From positions 1 through 64,000 of the forward strand of contig JAFDZS010000014.1 in assembly GCA_018266775.1 (NCBI GenBank): a DNA stretch of 64,000 nt. Reading direction: 5' to 3'. The DNA comes from Bacteroidota bacterium (GTDB lineage: Bacteria; Bacteroidota; Bacteroidia; Chitinophagales; Chitinophagaceae). Position numbers and translations under genes: made by a program. Positions 44,601 through 53,299 of this stretch are shown piece by piece. The stretch's first letter is position 1, and every line of letters starts with the position of its first letter. A model generated the notes under the pieces. The model made no database searches and was not told the origin of the DNA. It saw only the letters and a list, made by a program, of their open reading frames with translations.

Positions 44601-44810
44601 ATTGATAATGGAGTGGGCAGGGAAAAAGCGATGGAGATCAAACTGCTGAATAAGCCGGAACATCAGTCGGAAGGAATACGTATCAGCAGGGAAAGATTGC
44701 AGTTGTTCAATAAAACAGAGGAGCATAATATTGAGATCACAGACCTGCAGGAACACGGCCAGCCATCCGGTACACAAGTAATGGTGCGCATAATATGCAG
44801 TGAATCTTAA
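41691..44810 (+). CDS. Sensor histidine kinase with N-terminal propeller (LytS-type kinase)
   Basis: A 1039-residue one-span sensor. Signal peptide (1-18), then two-component-propeller repeats (about 25-690; for example S-N-G-Q-V-N-C-V-L-N-D-S-R-G-Y-L-W-V-G-T), a Y_Y_Y domain (about 700-785), a membrane helix (about 790-812), a coiled linker, and a LytS-type His_kinase domain with M-N-P-H-F-I-F-N-C-L-N-A-I (phospho-His near residue 845) and HATPase motifs (V-E-N-A-I-I-H-G and D-N-G-V-G). It senses an external ligand through the periplasmic propeller. The LytTR regulator follows after 14 bp. It begins 98 bp after the cytolysin operon and may control it. Confidence 0.93.
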   Translation: MRLGIVLFFLMIMFRVCAQDKTTRLAVYSTQDGLSNGQVNCVLNDSRGYLWVGTAEGLNRFDGRQFRSFYADRTDPNSLSGNFILDLLEVKPGELFIATNNGLAVLNTFTNTFLPIHFNDTLLQRGHGMVISNLFKDQHHHIWINYNGKIAVFDESYHFLYNLTDQAWAAALQGIKIYYESCITDGKGRVWAATDNMGVCIINEEKHLVEYYGNNPAHYPFMSKGAVRSMLLDEAHGKFYYGLWGKGLQVYDFTAQKTRMQHFNLSLSTDAGCINAITLLKNGRLLCAGGKAVYTVDTSSLDYQVINQTNGKQVMPDYYTSGTAYTDHIGNCWIGTFSFGLLEIPATAPVLQYLSLPASNMLQGYYPNCTDAIQKGNVVYMAYNLDGVMECDIKKGTVMQHHIASPGGNRVDAFRLCRIDSNNFWIGTGLGIYTFNMQDKKVSVPAELPDFVKKLDISAMANDQAGNQWIATTDPNAISYYDRQSHEFHYYRDYIVNGVSCFNKDYKITAIKTDADGNVWMTSDVKGGFLCYHSSTKQWEAFPYRGSANYVLFNGNGVADFVSDTGHIIWLAFYPGTGLVKYNYATDKIEYIDHKNGLLSDNISSIEKDQRGNLMLLNSSGINYYDKTNRDIQTHIFTNAERNWSRLYYQFYSGKTDEILYPVSDKIMFTTNDFPKVDTGKIVVDIEDVVSLQQADINYTPGGVLELNHSESSFSLSLAASSLEDEALISFAYMLQGFDKGWTITDNARSIAYKNLSPGAYHFMAKAKKHNGDWGTVNESLMVVIKPEFWETWWFWLLCSVVTIGLVFWLIQNRIRSIKYRAELKQKIVATEMAALQAQMNPHFIFNCLNAIDNLIQTNQGEKATTYLARFARLIRSVLDGTKQNVIPFQRDFEMLQLYLQMEQFRSNDKFTYLLQADDELMHSDFKIPAMVIQPFVENAIIHGLLNKQEGERKLKITAKLEYDNIVYTIIDNGVGREKAMEIKLLNKPEHQSEGIRISRERLQLFNKTEEHNIEITDLQEHGQPSGTQVMVRIICSES

Positions 44811-44824
44811 AAAGGGAACAGGAA

Positions 44825-45571
44825 ATGTTGAAAACAATTTTAATTGATGATGAACAGGGGAATATCAGTTCGCTGCAACTGAAACTGGGTAAATATTGCC
44901 CCGAAGCAGAGATTGTGGCCACCTGCGATACCGCAGAAAAAGGAATAGTTGCAATTGAATCTTTACAGCCTGATCTCGTTTTTCTTGATATTGAAATGCC
45001 GGTGATGAATGGCTTTGTGATGCTGCAACAATTAGAGTATAAAAATTTTGCGCTGGTATTTGTTACTGCTTATGATCATTATGCCATTAAAGCTATTCGT
45101 TTTAGTGCTTTAGACTACCTGGTAAAGCCGGTTGAAATTGATGACCTCAAAGCTGCAGTACAAAGGGCCGGGGATAAAAAAAGGCAACATCAGGCTGCCA
45201 AGCAAATGGAGTTGTTGCTGGAAAACATTACACCCTTCCGCAGCAATTTTAACCGTTTGGCATTACCCGCAGCAGAAGGTATTAAATTCATTAAAACAAG
45301 TGATATCATTTACCTTGAGGCCAGTGTGAACTATACCCATATTTTTATGAATGGCGGAAAAAAATATACCCTCAGCCGTACATTAAAGGATGTGGAAGAT
45401 GTACTTGACACCGCAACGTTTGTACGCATTCATAATTCAACAGTCGTTAATAAAAACTTTGTTGAATCGTATATTCGTGGTGAAGGCGGACAGGTAGTGA
45501 TGAACAACGGAACAGTGCTGGATGTTTCTAAAAGAAAAAAGCCCCTGTTCTTAAAAGCTATGGGCGAATAA
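44825..45571 (+). CDS. LytTR-family response regulator
   Basis: A 248-residue regulator with a receiver domain (1-120; phospho-Asp in V-F-L-D-I-E-M-P near 55, plus D-D-E near 9-11 and Lys near 104 in V-K-P-V) and a LytTR DNA-binding domain (about 145-245, I-Y-L-E-A-S-V-N-Y-T-H-I-F and F-V-R-I-H-N-S-T-V-V-N). It is the partner of the preceding LytS-type kinase. Confidence 0.95.
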   Translation: MLKTILIDDEQGNISSLQLKLGKYCPEAEIVATCDTAEKGIVAIESLQPDLVFLDIEMPVMNGFVMLQQLEYKNFALVFVTAYDHYAIKAIRFSALDYLVKPVEIDDLKAAVQRAGDKKRQHQAAKQMELLLENITPFRSNFNRLALPAAEGIKFIKTSDIIYLEASVNYTHIFMNGGKKYTLSRTLKDVEDVLDTATFVRIHNSTVVNKNFVESYIRGEGGQVVMNNGTVLDVSKRKKPLFLKAMGE

Positions 45572-45632
45572 ATCTAAAATCCTAAATCTTACATCCTATA
45601 TCCAAATTCCAAATTCCCAACGCCTAATCCTT
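45570..45632. repeat. Nine AAATCCT-type heptamers between convergent genes
   Basis: Units AAATCTA, AAATCCT, AAATCTT, ACATCCT, ATATCCA, AATTCCA, AATTCCC, AACGCCT, AATCCTT follow without gaps. The first overlaps the stop codon of the LytTR gene and the last two overlap the stop of the convergent membrane protein gene. Confidence 0.82.
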
Positions 45633-46100
45633 CTTCCTGACCCAGGGCATCAAAAAACTCAACGGTACACCAATGGCTGCAACCAGTATCAATGCAGCTT
45701 TAGCAGCTTTTTTGAAATCGAATGGCGCCACTTTGATATGAGTGAACGGAAGTACAAGATAACGCATGGTTGCCCATATGAAAATGCCGTAGCAAAAGCC
45801 CATCAGCAGGGGATAAACCAGTACTTGCTTCATATACCGGTAAATGATATAGAAAAATAGTGTAAAACTCACCGCTATGCAATAATGAATGCAAAGCCCC
45901 AGCAGGCCAATAAAAAATCCGCCAGCAGCCGCATTGTCTCCAATTAATCCTTTAGCAATAAAATACAAAATGTTCTGTGGCGGAACAGGAGTGGCCGCAC
46001 TGAACCAGGCATCTATACAAGCGCCGGTAATATCCAATGTGCCCACAATAAGTCCTGCAATAATGATTTTGGCAAAGGGAAATTTAGTTGTGTACTGCAT
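45624..46100 (-). CDS. Uncharacterised integral membrane protein
   Basis: A 158-residue protein with four or five membrane helices (about 8-28, 55-85, 92-112, 130-150). There is no catalytic motif; D-I-T-G-A-C-I-D-A-W near residue 23 is the most distinctive segment. Size and topology recall the DUF1440/YagU group, but I cannot confirm this. It is a single gene, convergent with the LytTR gene and divergent from the universal stress protein. Confidence 0.75.
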   Translation of the reverse strand: MQYTTKFPFAKIIIAGLIVGTLDITGACIDAWFSAATPVPPQNILYFIAKGLIGDNAAAGGFFIGLLGLCIHYCIAVSFTLFFYIIYRYMKQVLVYPLLMGFCYGIFIWATMRYLVLPFTHIKVAPFDFKKAAKAALILVAAIGVPLSFLMPWVRKKD

Positions 46101-46412
46101 AACAGTTCGTTTTATGGTATAATATTTCAGGCGATAACGGCTGTGTGTGCAGTCAAAATAAATATAACCATTCCAATTCCTGTACTTTAATTGATGAATG
46201 GCTGTTTTACCGCAACCGCACCGCTTTTTGCCGGATGCACAGTACGAAAAGACTACATAATTTTTTTTCTATTATTTAGTAAGCCTTCTCAGCTTGCTGA
46301 AAGGCAGTTGATCATTTAGTGTAAAATCAAAGCGCCGGTTTTTTAATTTTTTTTTAATTCTCTTTTAATCCGGTTAGTATTTATGCCTGCCAATTTTACC
46401 AAAAATTGGGGC

Positions 46413-47363
46413 ATGAAACCTACTATCAATAATATTCTTGCTGCTACTGATTTTTCCACCACCAGCAACAACGTAATCGATACTGCAATTGAAATCTGTA
46501 AACAGCATGATGCTGTTCTGCATCTTATTCATGTAGCAGAAAGCAGGTATATTTTAAGCGATGATAAATCAGGCACACTGGTTTCGGCAATCGTTAAAGA
46601 TATTAACCAGGAGGCAAGGGACAGGCTTAATGAAATTTATGAAGCCATTTTGAGAACGCATGGTATTGCAGTACAGGTACACATGCCGGAAGGGATACCT
46701 TTTGATGAGATTTGTAAAGCCGCCTGCGAAATGCCTATTGACCTGGTGGTGATTGGAAAATCGGGAACGGCAGGTATTAAAAGCCATTATCCGGGAAGCA
46801 CCGCTTATAACGTAACCAAATATTCGGTGAAACCGGTGCTTACCATACCGGCAGATTTTTCCGGTGCCGTGTTCAAAAATATTTTTATTCCCCTGCGGCC
46901 GGGGCAGGATATAAAGGAAAAATTTACATTGCTGCAACCTATATTCAATAACACTGTAGATACCATTCAGGTTGGCATTTTTTCTTTAGTAAAAGATGAA
47001 GGCAAACAGGAGGAGGTGGTGGATGAACATACAGATCTTTTTGCAACGCTGAAAGAAAAGAATATTTGCTGCAGAACAACTTTTTACCAGGCTAAAAACA
47101 TTGCGGCAAAAGTGATTGAGGTAAGTGCTTCATTGCAGCCGGATCTTATCGTCATACACTCCGCATTGGAATATAAGTGGATGCAATTCTGTTTGTCTGC
47201 TTTTGCACGCCAGCTGGTTCATCAGTCACCAGTTCCTGTACTAACCTTCCGGAGCAGTATAAACGCAGAGGAGAAATCAAAAAGGGCAGTAACTTCGTTT
47301 ATCCGCGGGGCCGGAGTGGTTCAGGAAAATCCGGTTGCTGCCGTAATGCCCGGGGGTAATTAA
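46413..47363 (+). CDS. Universal stress protein, two UspA-like domains
   Basis: About 316 residues from the Met of M-K-P-T-I-N-N-I-L (an ATG ten codons earlier, at 46383, is also possible). Domain 1 (to about 150) has A-A-T-D-F-S, D-L-V-V-I-G-K-S-G and the G-S-T-A nucleotide-loop remnant. Domain 2 (about 160-285) is more degenerate (I-F-I-P-L-R-P). It is one of three such genes in 15 kb and may bind ATP or act as a stress or dormancy factor. A stem-loop follows the stop. Confidence 0.88.
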   Translation: MKPTINNILAATDFSTTSNNVIDTAIEICKQHDAVLHLIHVAESRYILSDDKSGTLVSAIVKDINQEARDRLNEIYEAILRTHGIAVQVHMPEGIPFDEICKAACEMPIDLVVIGKSGTAGIKSHYPGSTAYNVTKYSVKPVLTIPADFSGAVFKNIFIPLRPGQDIKEKFTLLQPIFNNTVDTIQVGIFSLVKDEGKQEEVVDEHTDLFATLKEKNICCRTTFYQAKNIAAKVIEVSASLQPDLIVIHSALEYKWMQFCLSAFARQLVHQSPVPVLTFRSSINAEEKSKRAVTSFIRGAGVVQENPVAAVMPGGN

Positions 47364-47385
47364 CTGCATACTGGTGAAGAAAAAA

Positions 47386-47403
47386 GGCAGCCTGTTGGCT
47401 GCC
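47386..47403. terminator. Stem-loop after the universal stress gene
   Basis: GGCAGCC (47386-47392) and GGCTGCC (47397-47403) form a 7-bp stem around TGTT. The A-run precedes it on the plus strand, so the U-tract lies on the minus-strand transcript; for the plus-strand gene it is a weak terminator. The rest of the gap to 47664 has no gene; it is AT-rich near 47590. Confidence 0.5.
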
Positions 47404-47664
47404 CTTGCTACGAATCGAATTAAAACAACCCTCAAATAGCAAATGAGAATAAAAGTATCTTCTTTACTACTGTGTTGCCAGGCAAAACAGGTCTTGTGAT
47501 TTCAGTGATAATGATTCGTGAGTTAAAGTACCGGCGTTTAAATTAAAGGATGGTTAAAGGCACATTAAATGTTTAGATAACATTGCATATCTGGCTATAA
47601 AAAAAATAAATATTAATGGGTATCTTTAAATGCCCGCATCAGTTTCAGATAAAACGATCAGGTT

Positions 47665-48354
47665 ATGGAAGAAATTAAGATATTGCTGGTGGAAGATGAA
47701 AAAAAAATTGCAGACACACTTGCAAAAGGCCTTAGTGAATTGAACTATCATGTAGAAACTGCTTATGATGGAACTATCGGCCTCAGGTTATTTGAAAACA
47801 AACGGTTCAACCTGGTCATAACAGATATTAACCTGCCGGGAATAAACGGGTACACTTTGTGTAAAACGATCCGGAAATATAATGAGCATATTCCCATCCT
47901 CATGCTCACTTCATTTAGCGCAACGGACGACAAAATTGAGGGCTTTAATTCCGGGGCTGATGATTATCTTGTAAAACCATTTGAGTTCAGGGAACTGATT
48001 GTAAGGGTAAGGGCTTTGCTGAAACGTTCTGTAACACAACAACTGCCTACAGGCAACATCTTAAAAGTTGCCGACCTGGAACTGAATGTTGACAGTAAGG
48101 AAGTAACAAGGGCAGGCGTGGAAATTACGCTGAGTGCAAAAGAGTTTATGTTGCTTGAATATTTGATGCGCAACCGTAACAGGGTATTATCACGGGCAGA
48201 TATTGTAGAGAAAGTGTGGGACCTTGATTTTGATACCCGTACCAATATCATTGATGTATACATTAATTTTTTAAGAAAAAAAGTAGATAAAGATTTTGAG
48301 CCTAAATTAATTCACACACATGCTGGAATGGGCTACATGATAAAAGAGAAATAA
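47665..48354 (+). CDS. OmpR/PhoB-family response regulator
   Basis: A 229-residue regulator: receiver domain 1-120 (E-D-E near 10, phospho-Asp in I-T-D-I-N-L-P-G near 53, Lys in V-K-P-F near 103) and a winged-helix Trans_reg_C domain (about 132-228, L-S-A-K-E-F-M-L-L-E-Y-L-M and V-Y-I-N-F-L-R-K-K-V-D). The kinase gene begins on the base after its stop codon, so the pair is strictly coupled. Confidence 0.95.
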   Translation: MEEIKILLVEDEKKIADTLAKGLSELNYHVETAYDGTIGLRLFENKRFNLVITDINLPGINGYTLCKTIRKYNEHIPILMLTSFSATDDKIEGFNSGADDYLVKPFEFRELIVRVRALLKRSVTQQLPTGNILKVADLELNVDSKEVTRAGVEITLSAKEFMLLEYLMRNRNRVLSRADIVEKVWDLDFDTRTNIIDVYINFLRKKVDKDFEPKLIHTHAGMGYMIKEK

Positions 48355-49737
48355 ATGAGCATTAAATATAAAATTGCTTTATTGTTTGCATTACTGGTTA
48401 CAGCCGTTTTTGCGTTCAGCAGTTTTTCCATATATTTTTTCAGCTCTATAGAACGGCAAAAGCTCTTTAACACCAGGTTGAAAAACAGGGCACTCAGTAC
48501 TGCGGCAGTGTACACCACAATAAAAGATTCCGATTTTTCTATTCTGAAAAAAATGGACCAGGCCGCAGTGGCTTCGCTGTATAATAAAAGCATATCCATT
48601 ATTGGCAATAATTATACTGATATTTATTCATTCTCAGATAAAGCAGGAGATTCCTTATCCCTGCCGGCCAACATTATTGACAAAACCAAAGATAACGACG
48701 AATATTACTTCACGTATAATCACAAAAGTGCATTTGCGGCTTATCATGCAGACGATAACAATCGTTTTATTATTGCTGTTGCAGCAACAGATGTAGACGG
48801 ATCAGAATACCTGCAGCAATTGAAAGAAATATTGCTGATTGTTTTAGTGATGGCTGTGGTATTGTCGTTTTTCGGCGGTATCATTTTTGCAAAAAGCCTG
48901 GTGCGCCCGATAAAAAAAATAATGGGTGAAGTAAACCTGATTACCACAAATAATTTTTCACAACGCATCAAGATCAAAAAATCGAAAGACGAACTGGCAC
49001 AACTTGCAGTAACTTTTAACAGCTTTATCGACCGGTTGCAGGAATCTTTCGACACACAGCGCCGCTTTATTTCAAATGCATCGCATGAACTGTCAACCCC
49101 GCTCACATCCATTTCCAGCCAATTGGAAGTGGCCAGGCAAAATACAAGGAGTGCAGAAGAATACCGCGAAGTGCTGGACAGTGTGTACGAAGATATCAGG
49201 GAACTGCATTTACTGACACACAGCCTGCTGGATATTGCTAAAACAGGATCGCACGGCAGTATTGATTTAAACGAAGTGCGGTTAGATGAAATTTTATACA
49301 AAGTAGTTACCGATGTGCAAAAACAAAACCCCGGTTTTAAAGCCATACTGGGTTTGGAAAATTTTCCTGATGATGAAAAATTATTTACTGTATTTGGTAA
49401 TGCCAACCTGCTGTACATTGCATTGAAAAATGTAATTGAAAACGGATGCAAATATTCTGATAATGGCGAATCTTACATTACTGTAGTGTTTGATGAAAAA
49501 AAGATTGATGTTAAAGTATCCAACAAAGGCGATGTAATTGCAGAAGCAGATATACAAAATATTTTTCAGCCATTCTTCAGGTGCGATACGGTGCACAGCA
49601 AACGGGGTTTTGGCCTTGGCCTTACCTTAACAAAACGGATTTTATTTCTGCATAAGGGCGCTATTACAGTGGAATCTGCGCCTGATAAAAATACGGTATT
49701 TATTATCTCACTTCCCAATGCGTTTTCTAAAAATTAA
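48355..49737 (+). CDS. HAMP-containing sensor histidine kinase
   Basis: A 460-residue membrane kinase: span 1 (about 8-28), an extracellular domain (about 30-155), span 2 (about 158-178), HAMP (about 180-235), HisKA with S-N-A-S-H-E-L-S-T-P-L-T (phospho-His near 244) and HATPase (about 345-458; N-V-I-E-N-G-C-K-Y-S and F-G-L-G-L-T-L-T). It pairs with the response regulator directly upstream. Signal unknown; the neighbourhood suggests envelope or osmotic stress. Confidence 0.94.
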   Translation: MSIKYKIALLFALLVTAVFAFSSFSIYFFSSIERQKLFNTRLKNRALSTAAVYTTIKDSDFSILKKMDQAAVASLYNKSISIIGNNYTDIYSFSDKAGDSLSLPANIIDKTKDNDEYYFTYNHKSAFAAYHADDNNRFIIAVAATDVDGSEYLQQLKEILLIVLVMAVVLSFFGGIIFAKSLVRPIKKIMGEVNLITTNNFSQRIKIKKSKDELAQLAVTFNSFIDRLQESFDTQRRFISNASHELSTPLTSISSQLEVARQNTRSAEEYREVLDSVYEDIRELHLLTHSLLDIAKTGSHGSIDLNEVRLDEILYKVVTDVQKQNPGFKAILGLENFPDDEKLFTVFGNANLLYIALKNVIENGCKYSDNGESYITVVFDEKKIDVKVSNKGDVIAEADIQNIFQPFFRCDTVHSKRGFGLGLTLTKRILFLHKGAITVESAPDKNTVFIISLPNAFSKN

Positions 49738-49843
49738 TGCATTGATTTTTAACCACGGTTTAATCATTCTTTAATTACTGCAGGCTAATTTAGTAATATG
49801 CTGAAGGCGTATAACCTTTACTATTATTGATTCAGTAAAACAA

Positions 49844-50551
49844 TTGGCAATGCTATTATTTTCAGAAAATGCTGTAACAGAAGAGCAGGAATTAAGTAAG
49901 AAAAAAATGATTGTTTTTGGTATGGATAATACCTTGTTAAAAGGGAATTTTATTTTAACCTGTGCCGATAAATTTGTGTTTGACCAGGAACTGGTACGGC
50001 TTAAAAAAACAATTAAAGATCCGTTGGTATTATTGAAAGCCATTGCAAAATTATTTTCCGGTTTAACTAAAGAACAGCTGTTGTTACTAATTGCTCAAAT
50101 GGAACTGGCAGACGGTGCCCGGGAAATGATAAAACAATTACGGCAGCATGGTTATATCACGGGTATCATCACCAACAGTTACCAGTTTGCCGCCGATTAC
50201 CTGAAGCAATTATTAAATCTTGATTTTGCTATAGGTAACAGGCTGGAATTTGAAAGCGGTGTGGCAACCGGTGCAGTTACCGTGCCCGCTTATTTTTTTT
50301 ACCACCAGGTACAACTGTGCAACCATGGCTTTTGTAAAACCAATGCACTCATTTATGCAGCCCAAAATTATGGCGTTCCGTGGCATAATACTATTGCAGT
50401 GGGTGCAACAGAAAAAAATCATTGTATCATCAGCGAGGCAGGTTATGGAATAGCATACCGGCCCAGGAACCCCGGTTTAGGTTTAGCTGCCGATGAGGTG
50501 ATTGATACATTAAGTTTTGATTCGCTGCCGGCGCTTGCCCATTTACTTTAA
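49844..50551 (+). CDS. HAD-fold protein lacking the catalytic nucleophile
   Basis: A 235-residue protein with the SerB/HAD-IB layout: motif I V-F-G-M-D-N-T-L-L near 27-35, motif II I-I-T-N-S near 107-111, motif III Lys in F-C-K-T-N near 165, motif IV V-G-A-T-E-K-N-H near 186. The nucleophilic first Asp of DxDxT is Gly (codon GGT where GAT is expected), and the metal-binding Asp of motif IV (usually G-D-G-x-N-D) is also missing. It therefore probably lacks phosphatase activity and may serve as a binding or regulatory protein. Nearby are a two-component system and a universal stress gene. Confidence 0.82.
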   Translation: MAMLLFSENAVTEEQELSKKKMIVFGMDNTLLKGNFILTCADKFVFDQELVRLKKTIKDPLVLLKAIAKLFSGLTKEQLLLLIAQMELADGAREMIKQLRQHGYITGIITNSYQFAADYLKQLLNLDFAIGNRLEFESGVATGAVTVPAYFFYHQVQLCNHGFCKTNALIYAAQNYGVPWHNTIAVGATEKNHCIISEAGYGIAYRPRNPGLGLAADEVIDTLSFDSLPALAHLL

Positions 50552-50652
50552 TTATTACCAGCAAAAAATTTTTATTAAAACCATTCAGCAAAAGTGTAAA
50601 ACAAGTATTATTATTTGATTTGGATACTATATGAAATTGTAATTCATTCATT

Positions 50653-51501
50653 ATGCAGAAATTGTTTAATAAAATATTAGTGCCGGTTGATTTTTCCGCA
50701 AGTGCTGCAGATGCAACTGACAAGGCATTCGAGATTGCCAAAAAATATGATTGCAGCATCCATTTTTTAAATGTGGTTATCATTTCGCCGTTTGCCGCCA
50801 TACCTGTTGCCGGCCCTGCGGCTTTTATGCCTTCAGATTTTCCTGGATATACCGCAGGAAGAAAACAAAAATTAGAGGAATTGTGCAGCCGTATTATTTC
50901 GCTTTCAGAAAATAAAATTCATGCCGGCTATAATATTATTTGCGGCACGTGGAACCAGGGTATTATTGATTTTGTGAACGATAATGAAATAGACCTGGTT
51001 TTAATTGGGCAGAAAGTAAGTATGCTCCGCAAAAGAAGCATGATCTTAAACCCTGACCTTATTGCAGAAAAAACAAATATCCCCGTGATCACCGTTCCGT
51101 CCAACAGGAGATTGACACGATTGTATTCCATCGTAATTCCCATCACTGATTTTTTACCCGTGCGGAAATTAATGTATGGTGTATACATGGCATTGAATTT
51201 TGAAGCCACTATCAAATTACTGGGTATAGCCAATGAAAGCACAAAAGATAAAGTACAGTATTATCTTTTTAAAGCAAAAAAACTGATCCTTGATAATTGT
51301 GAAGTGCGTGTGGAATGTGAAACGGTGATTAGTGAAAATGTTGCTGATGCCGTTAATCATTTTGCTATACATGAATCTGCAGACCTTGTGATTGTTAACC
51401 CCGGAACACAAACCCGCATGCCCGGTTTGCTGTCCTCGCTTTTTGGCAACATTTTACAAAAGTACACCGTGCCACCGGTGCTGACGGTGAGCCCGGTTTA
51501 A
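50653..51501 (+). CDS. Universal stress protein, two domains
   Basis: A 282-residue protein with two UspA-like halves: M-Q-K-L-F-N-K-I-L-V-P-V-D-F-S at the start and I-V-I-P-I-T-D-F-L-P-V-R-K-L near 157-172. The C-terminus (L-V-I-V-N-P-G-T-Q-T-R-M-P-G-L) is nearly shared with the gene at 60660, so they are paralogues. The ATP-binding G-x2-G-x9-G(S/T) motif is not clear. It is 28 bp upstream of the TPR gene. Confidence 0.88.
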   Translation: MQKLFNKILVPVDFSASAADATDKAFEIAKKYDCSIHFLNVVIISPFAAIPVAGPAAFMPSDFPGYTAGRKQKLEELCSRIISLSENKIHAGYNIICGTWNQGIIDFVNDNEIDLVLIGQKVSMLRKRSMILNPDLIAEKTNIPVITVPSNRRLTRLYSIVIPITDFLPVRKLMYGVYMALNFEATIKLLGIANESTKDKVQYYLFKAKKLILDNCEVRVECETVISENVADAVNHFAIHESADLVIVNPGTQTRMPGLLSSLFGNILQKYTVPPVLTVSPV

Positions 51502-51529
51502 TTTTTTAACTAAACATCAATTTGAAAAT

Positions 51530-53170
51530 ATGAAAAGAATGTTACTGAGTACGGCAATAGTCCTGACTGTTGTTTTCGCAAAATCCCAAACTATTGAAGA
51601 TGCAAAAAAAGATTTGTACTATGAAAGATACCAGTCTGCAAAAGAAATACTGCAAACCATTACTCAAAAAAATGACCAGGCACCTGATGCCTGGTACTGG
51701 TTGGGTGAAGTGTATTTGAAACAGCACGATGTGCAGATGGCCAACGAGGTATTGAGTGATGCTATGGAAAAACTTACTGCACAGCAAATTTCAAAAAAGA
51801 AAAATCCTTTGGTTTTTATTGGCATGGCGCACGCACTGTTAGACTCGGGTTTGAAAGATAAAGCCAGGAGCATGATGACAGAAGTTTTAGAAGAGAGCAA
51901 ATATAAAGACCCTGATGCATTGATTGCTGCTGCTAAAGCGAATATAGAAAGCAAGAATGGTGATTTGCAATGGGCTTTGGAACTGCTGGGTAAAGCGGAA
52001 AAGAAAAGCAGGAAGAACGCTGAACTCTATCTTGAATATGGTGAGGCTTACCGCAAACTGATTGATGGTGCAAATGCCATTGCCAATTATGAAAAAGCGT
52101 TGAAAATTGATCCTTCGTATGCGGAGCCGTTATACAAAGAAGGTTTGATTTATAAAACACAAAACAATACAGAAGTTTACCTGGAAAAATTTACCAGGGC
52201 TTATGCTGCAGATAGTGCTTATACCCCCGCTTTATATGAATTGTACGGATATTATTTTTTCAGGGATCCTGCAAAAGCCGGCCAGTTTTTACAGGCTTAT
52301 ATCCGCCATTCAGATCCAGATCCATCTCACGCATACATGATCACCGACCTGCAATACATGGCAAAAAATTACAGGGGTGTGATTGATGGTGCCAAACAAA
52401 TTTTAACAGAGGAAAAAACCAATGCCTTACCAAGATTGTACAAGTTGATTGCCTACAGTTATGCGGCATTAAAAGATTCTGTTACCGCATTGAATTATAT
52501 GACCACCTATTTTGAAAAGCAGGATACTGCCGGTTATCTTGCCAAAGATTATGAGCTGATGGCCATTTTGGAAGAACAGCAGGGCCATGATAAAGGCAAT
52601 GCCATAACATGGTATAAAAAAGCCCTTGCGGCGAATAAAAACAGGGACGACCGTTTGAGTTATATGACTACATTGGCACAATTGCAGCAGGATCTTGGCA
52701 ATCATGAACGTGAAGCCGTATGGAGAGGACATATCTTCAAAACTAAAGAAACACCATCTAACCTGGATATTTATAACTGGGGTGTTGCATTGTACGGTGC
52801 AAAAGAATATGAACTGGCCGACAGTGTGTTTGCTTTATACCAGGATAAATATCCTGACCAGATTTATGGCTACTTATGGAGGGCAAGGGTAAATGCACTG
52901 ATCGATACGTCTATGGAAAAAGGACTTGCCGTGCCGCATTACCTGAAAGTTATTGAGATTGCATCGAAAGACACCGTTAAGAACAGGTCGCTGTTATTGC
53001 GGGCCTATCAATACCTTGGCGCTTATGAGGCCACGATAACGAAAAACTATGTTTCTTCATTAAATTATTATGACAAAATACTGGCACTTGATCCCGGTGA
53101 TAACTCTGCAGATAAAAATGCGAAATTGCTGACACAGTGGATTGCAGAAGGGAAAGGGGCAACCAATTAG
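51530..53170 (+). CDS. Secreted TPR-repeat protein
   Basis: A 546-residue protein with a signal peptide (to about 20, F-A-K-S-Q) followed by about ten TPR-like helix pairs (for example A-P-D-A-W-Y-W-L-G-E-V-Y-L-K and A-I-A-N-Y-E-K-A-L-K-I-D-P-S-Y-A-E-P-L). It is likely a periplasmic scaffold. No catalytic motifs. It may be co-transcribed with the universal stress gene upstream, and a hairpin terminator follows. Confidence 0.88.
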   Translation: MKRMLLSTAIVLTVVFAKSQTIEDAKKDLYYERYQSAKEILQTITQKNDQAPDAWYWLGEVYLKQHDVQMANEVLSDAMEKLTAQQISKKKNPLVFIGMAHALLDSGLKDKARSMMTEVLEESKYKDPDALIAAAKANIESKNGDLQWALELLGKAEKKSRKNAELYLEYGEAYRKLIDGANAIANYEKALKIDPSYAEPLYKEGLIYKTQNNTEVYLEKFTRAYAADSAYTPALYELYGYYFFRDPAKAGQFLQAYIRHSDPDPSHAYMITDLQYMAKNYRGVIDGAKQILTEEKTNALPRLYKLIAYSYAALKDSVTALNYMTTYFEKQDTAGYLAKDYELMAILEEQQGHDKGNAITWYKKALAANKNRDDRLSYMTTLAQLQQDLGNHEREAVWRGHIFKTKETPSNLDIYNWGVALYGAKEYELADSVFALYQDKYPDQIYGYLWRARVNALIDTSMEKGLAVPHYLKVIEIASKDTVKNRSLLLRAYQYLGAYEATITKNYVSSLNYYDKILALDPGDNSADKNAKLLTQWIAEGKGATN

Positions 53171-53210
53171 CTATAAAATAATGAACAGCAAAGGTGTTTG
53201 ATTACTGAAA

Positions 53211-53250
53211 AACTGCCATTAAAGATATCATTTCTTTTGATGGCAGTTTT
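53211..53250 (+). terminator. Hairpin terminator
   Basis: AACTGCCAT (53211-53219) pairs with ATGGCAGTT (53240-53248) around a 20-base loop, followed by TT and preceded by AAAA, so it could work in both directions. Confidence 0.6.
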
Positions 53251-53299
53251 ATGTATATTGTACCGGTTTACACTTTTTTGAAAGCATAATTTTTTTTAT

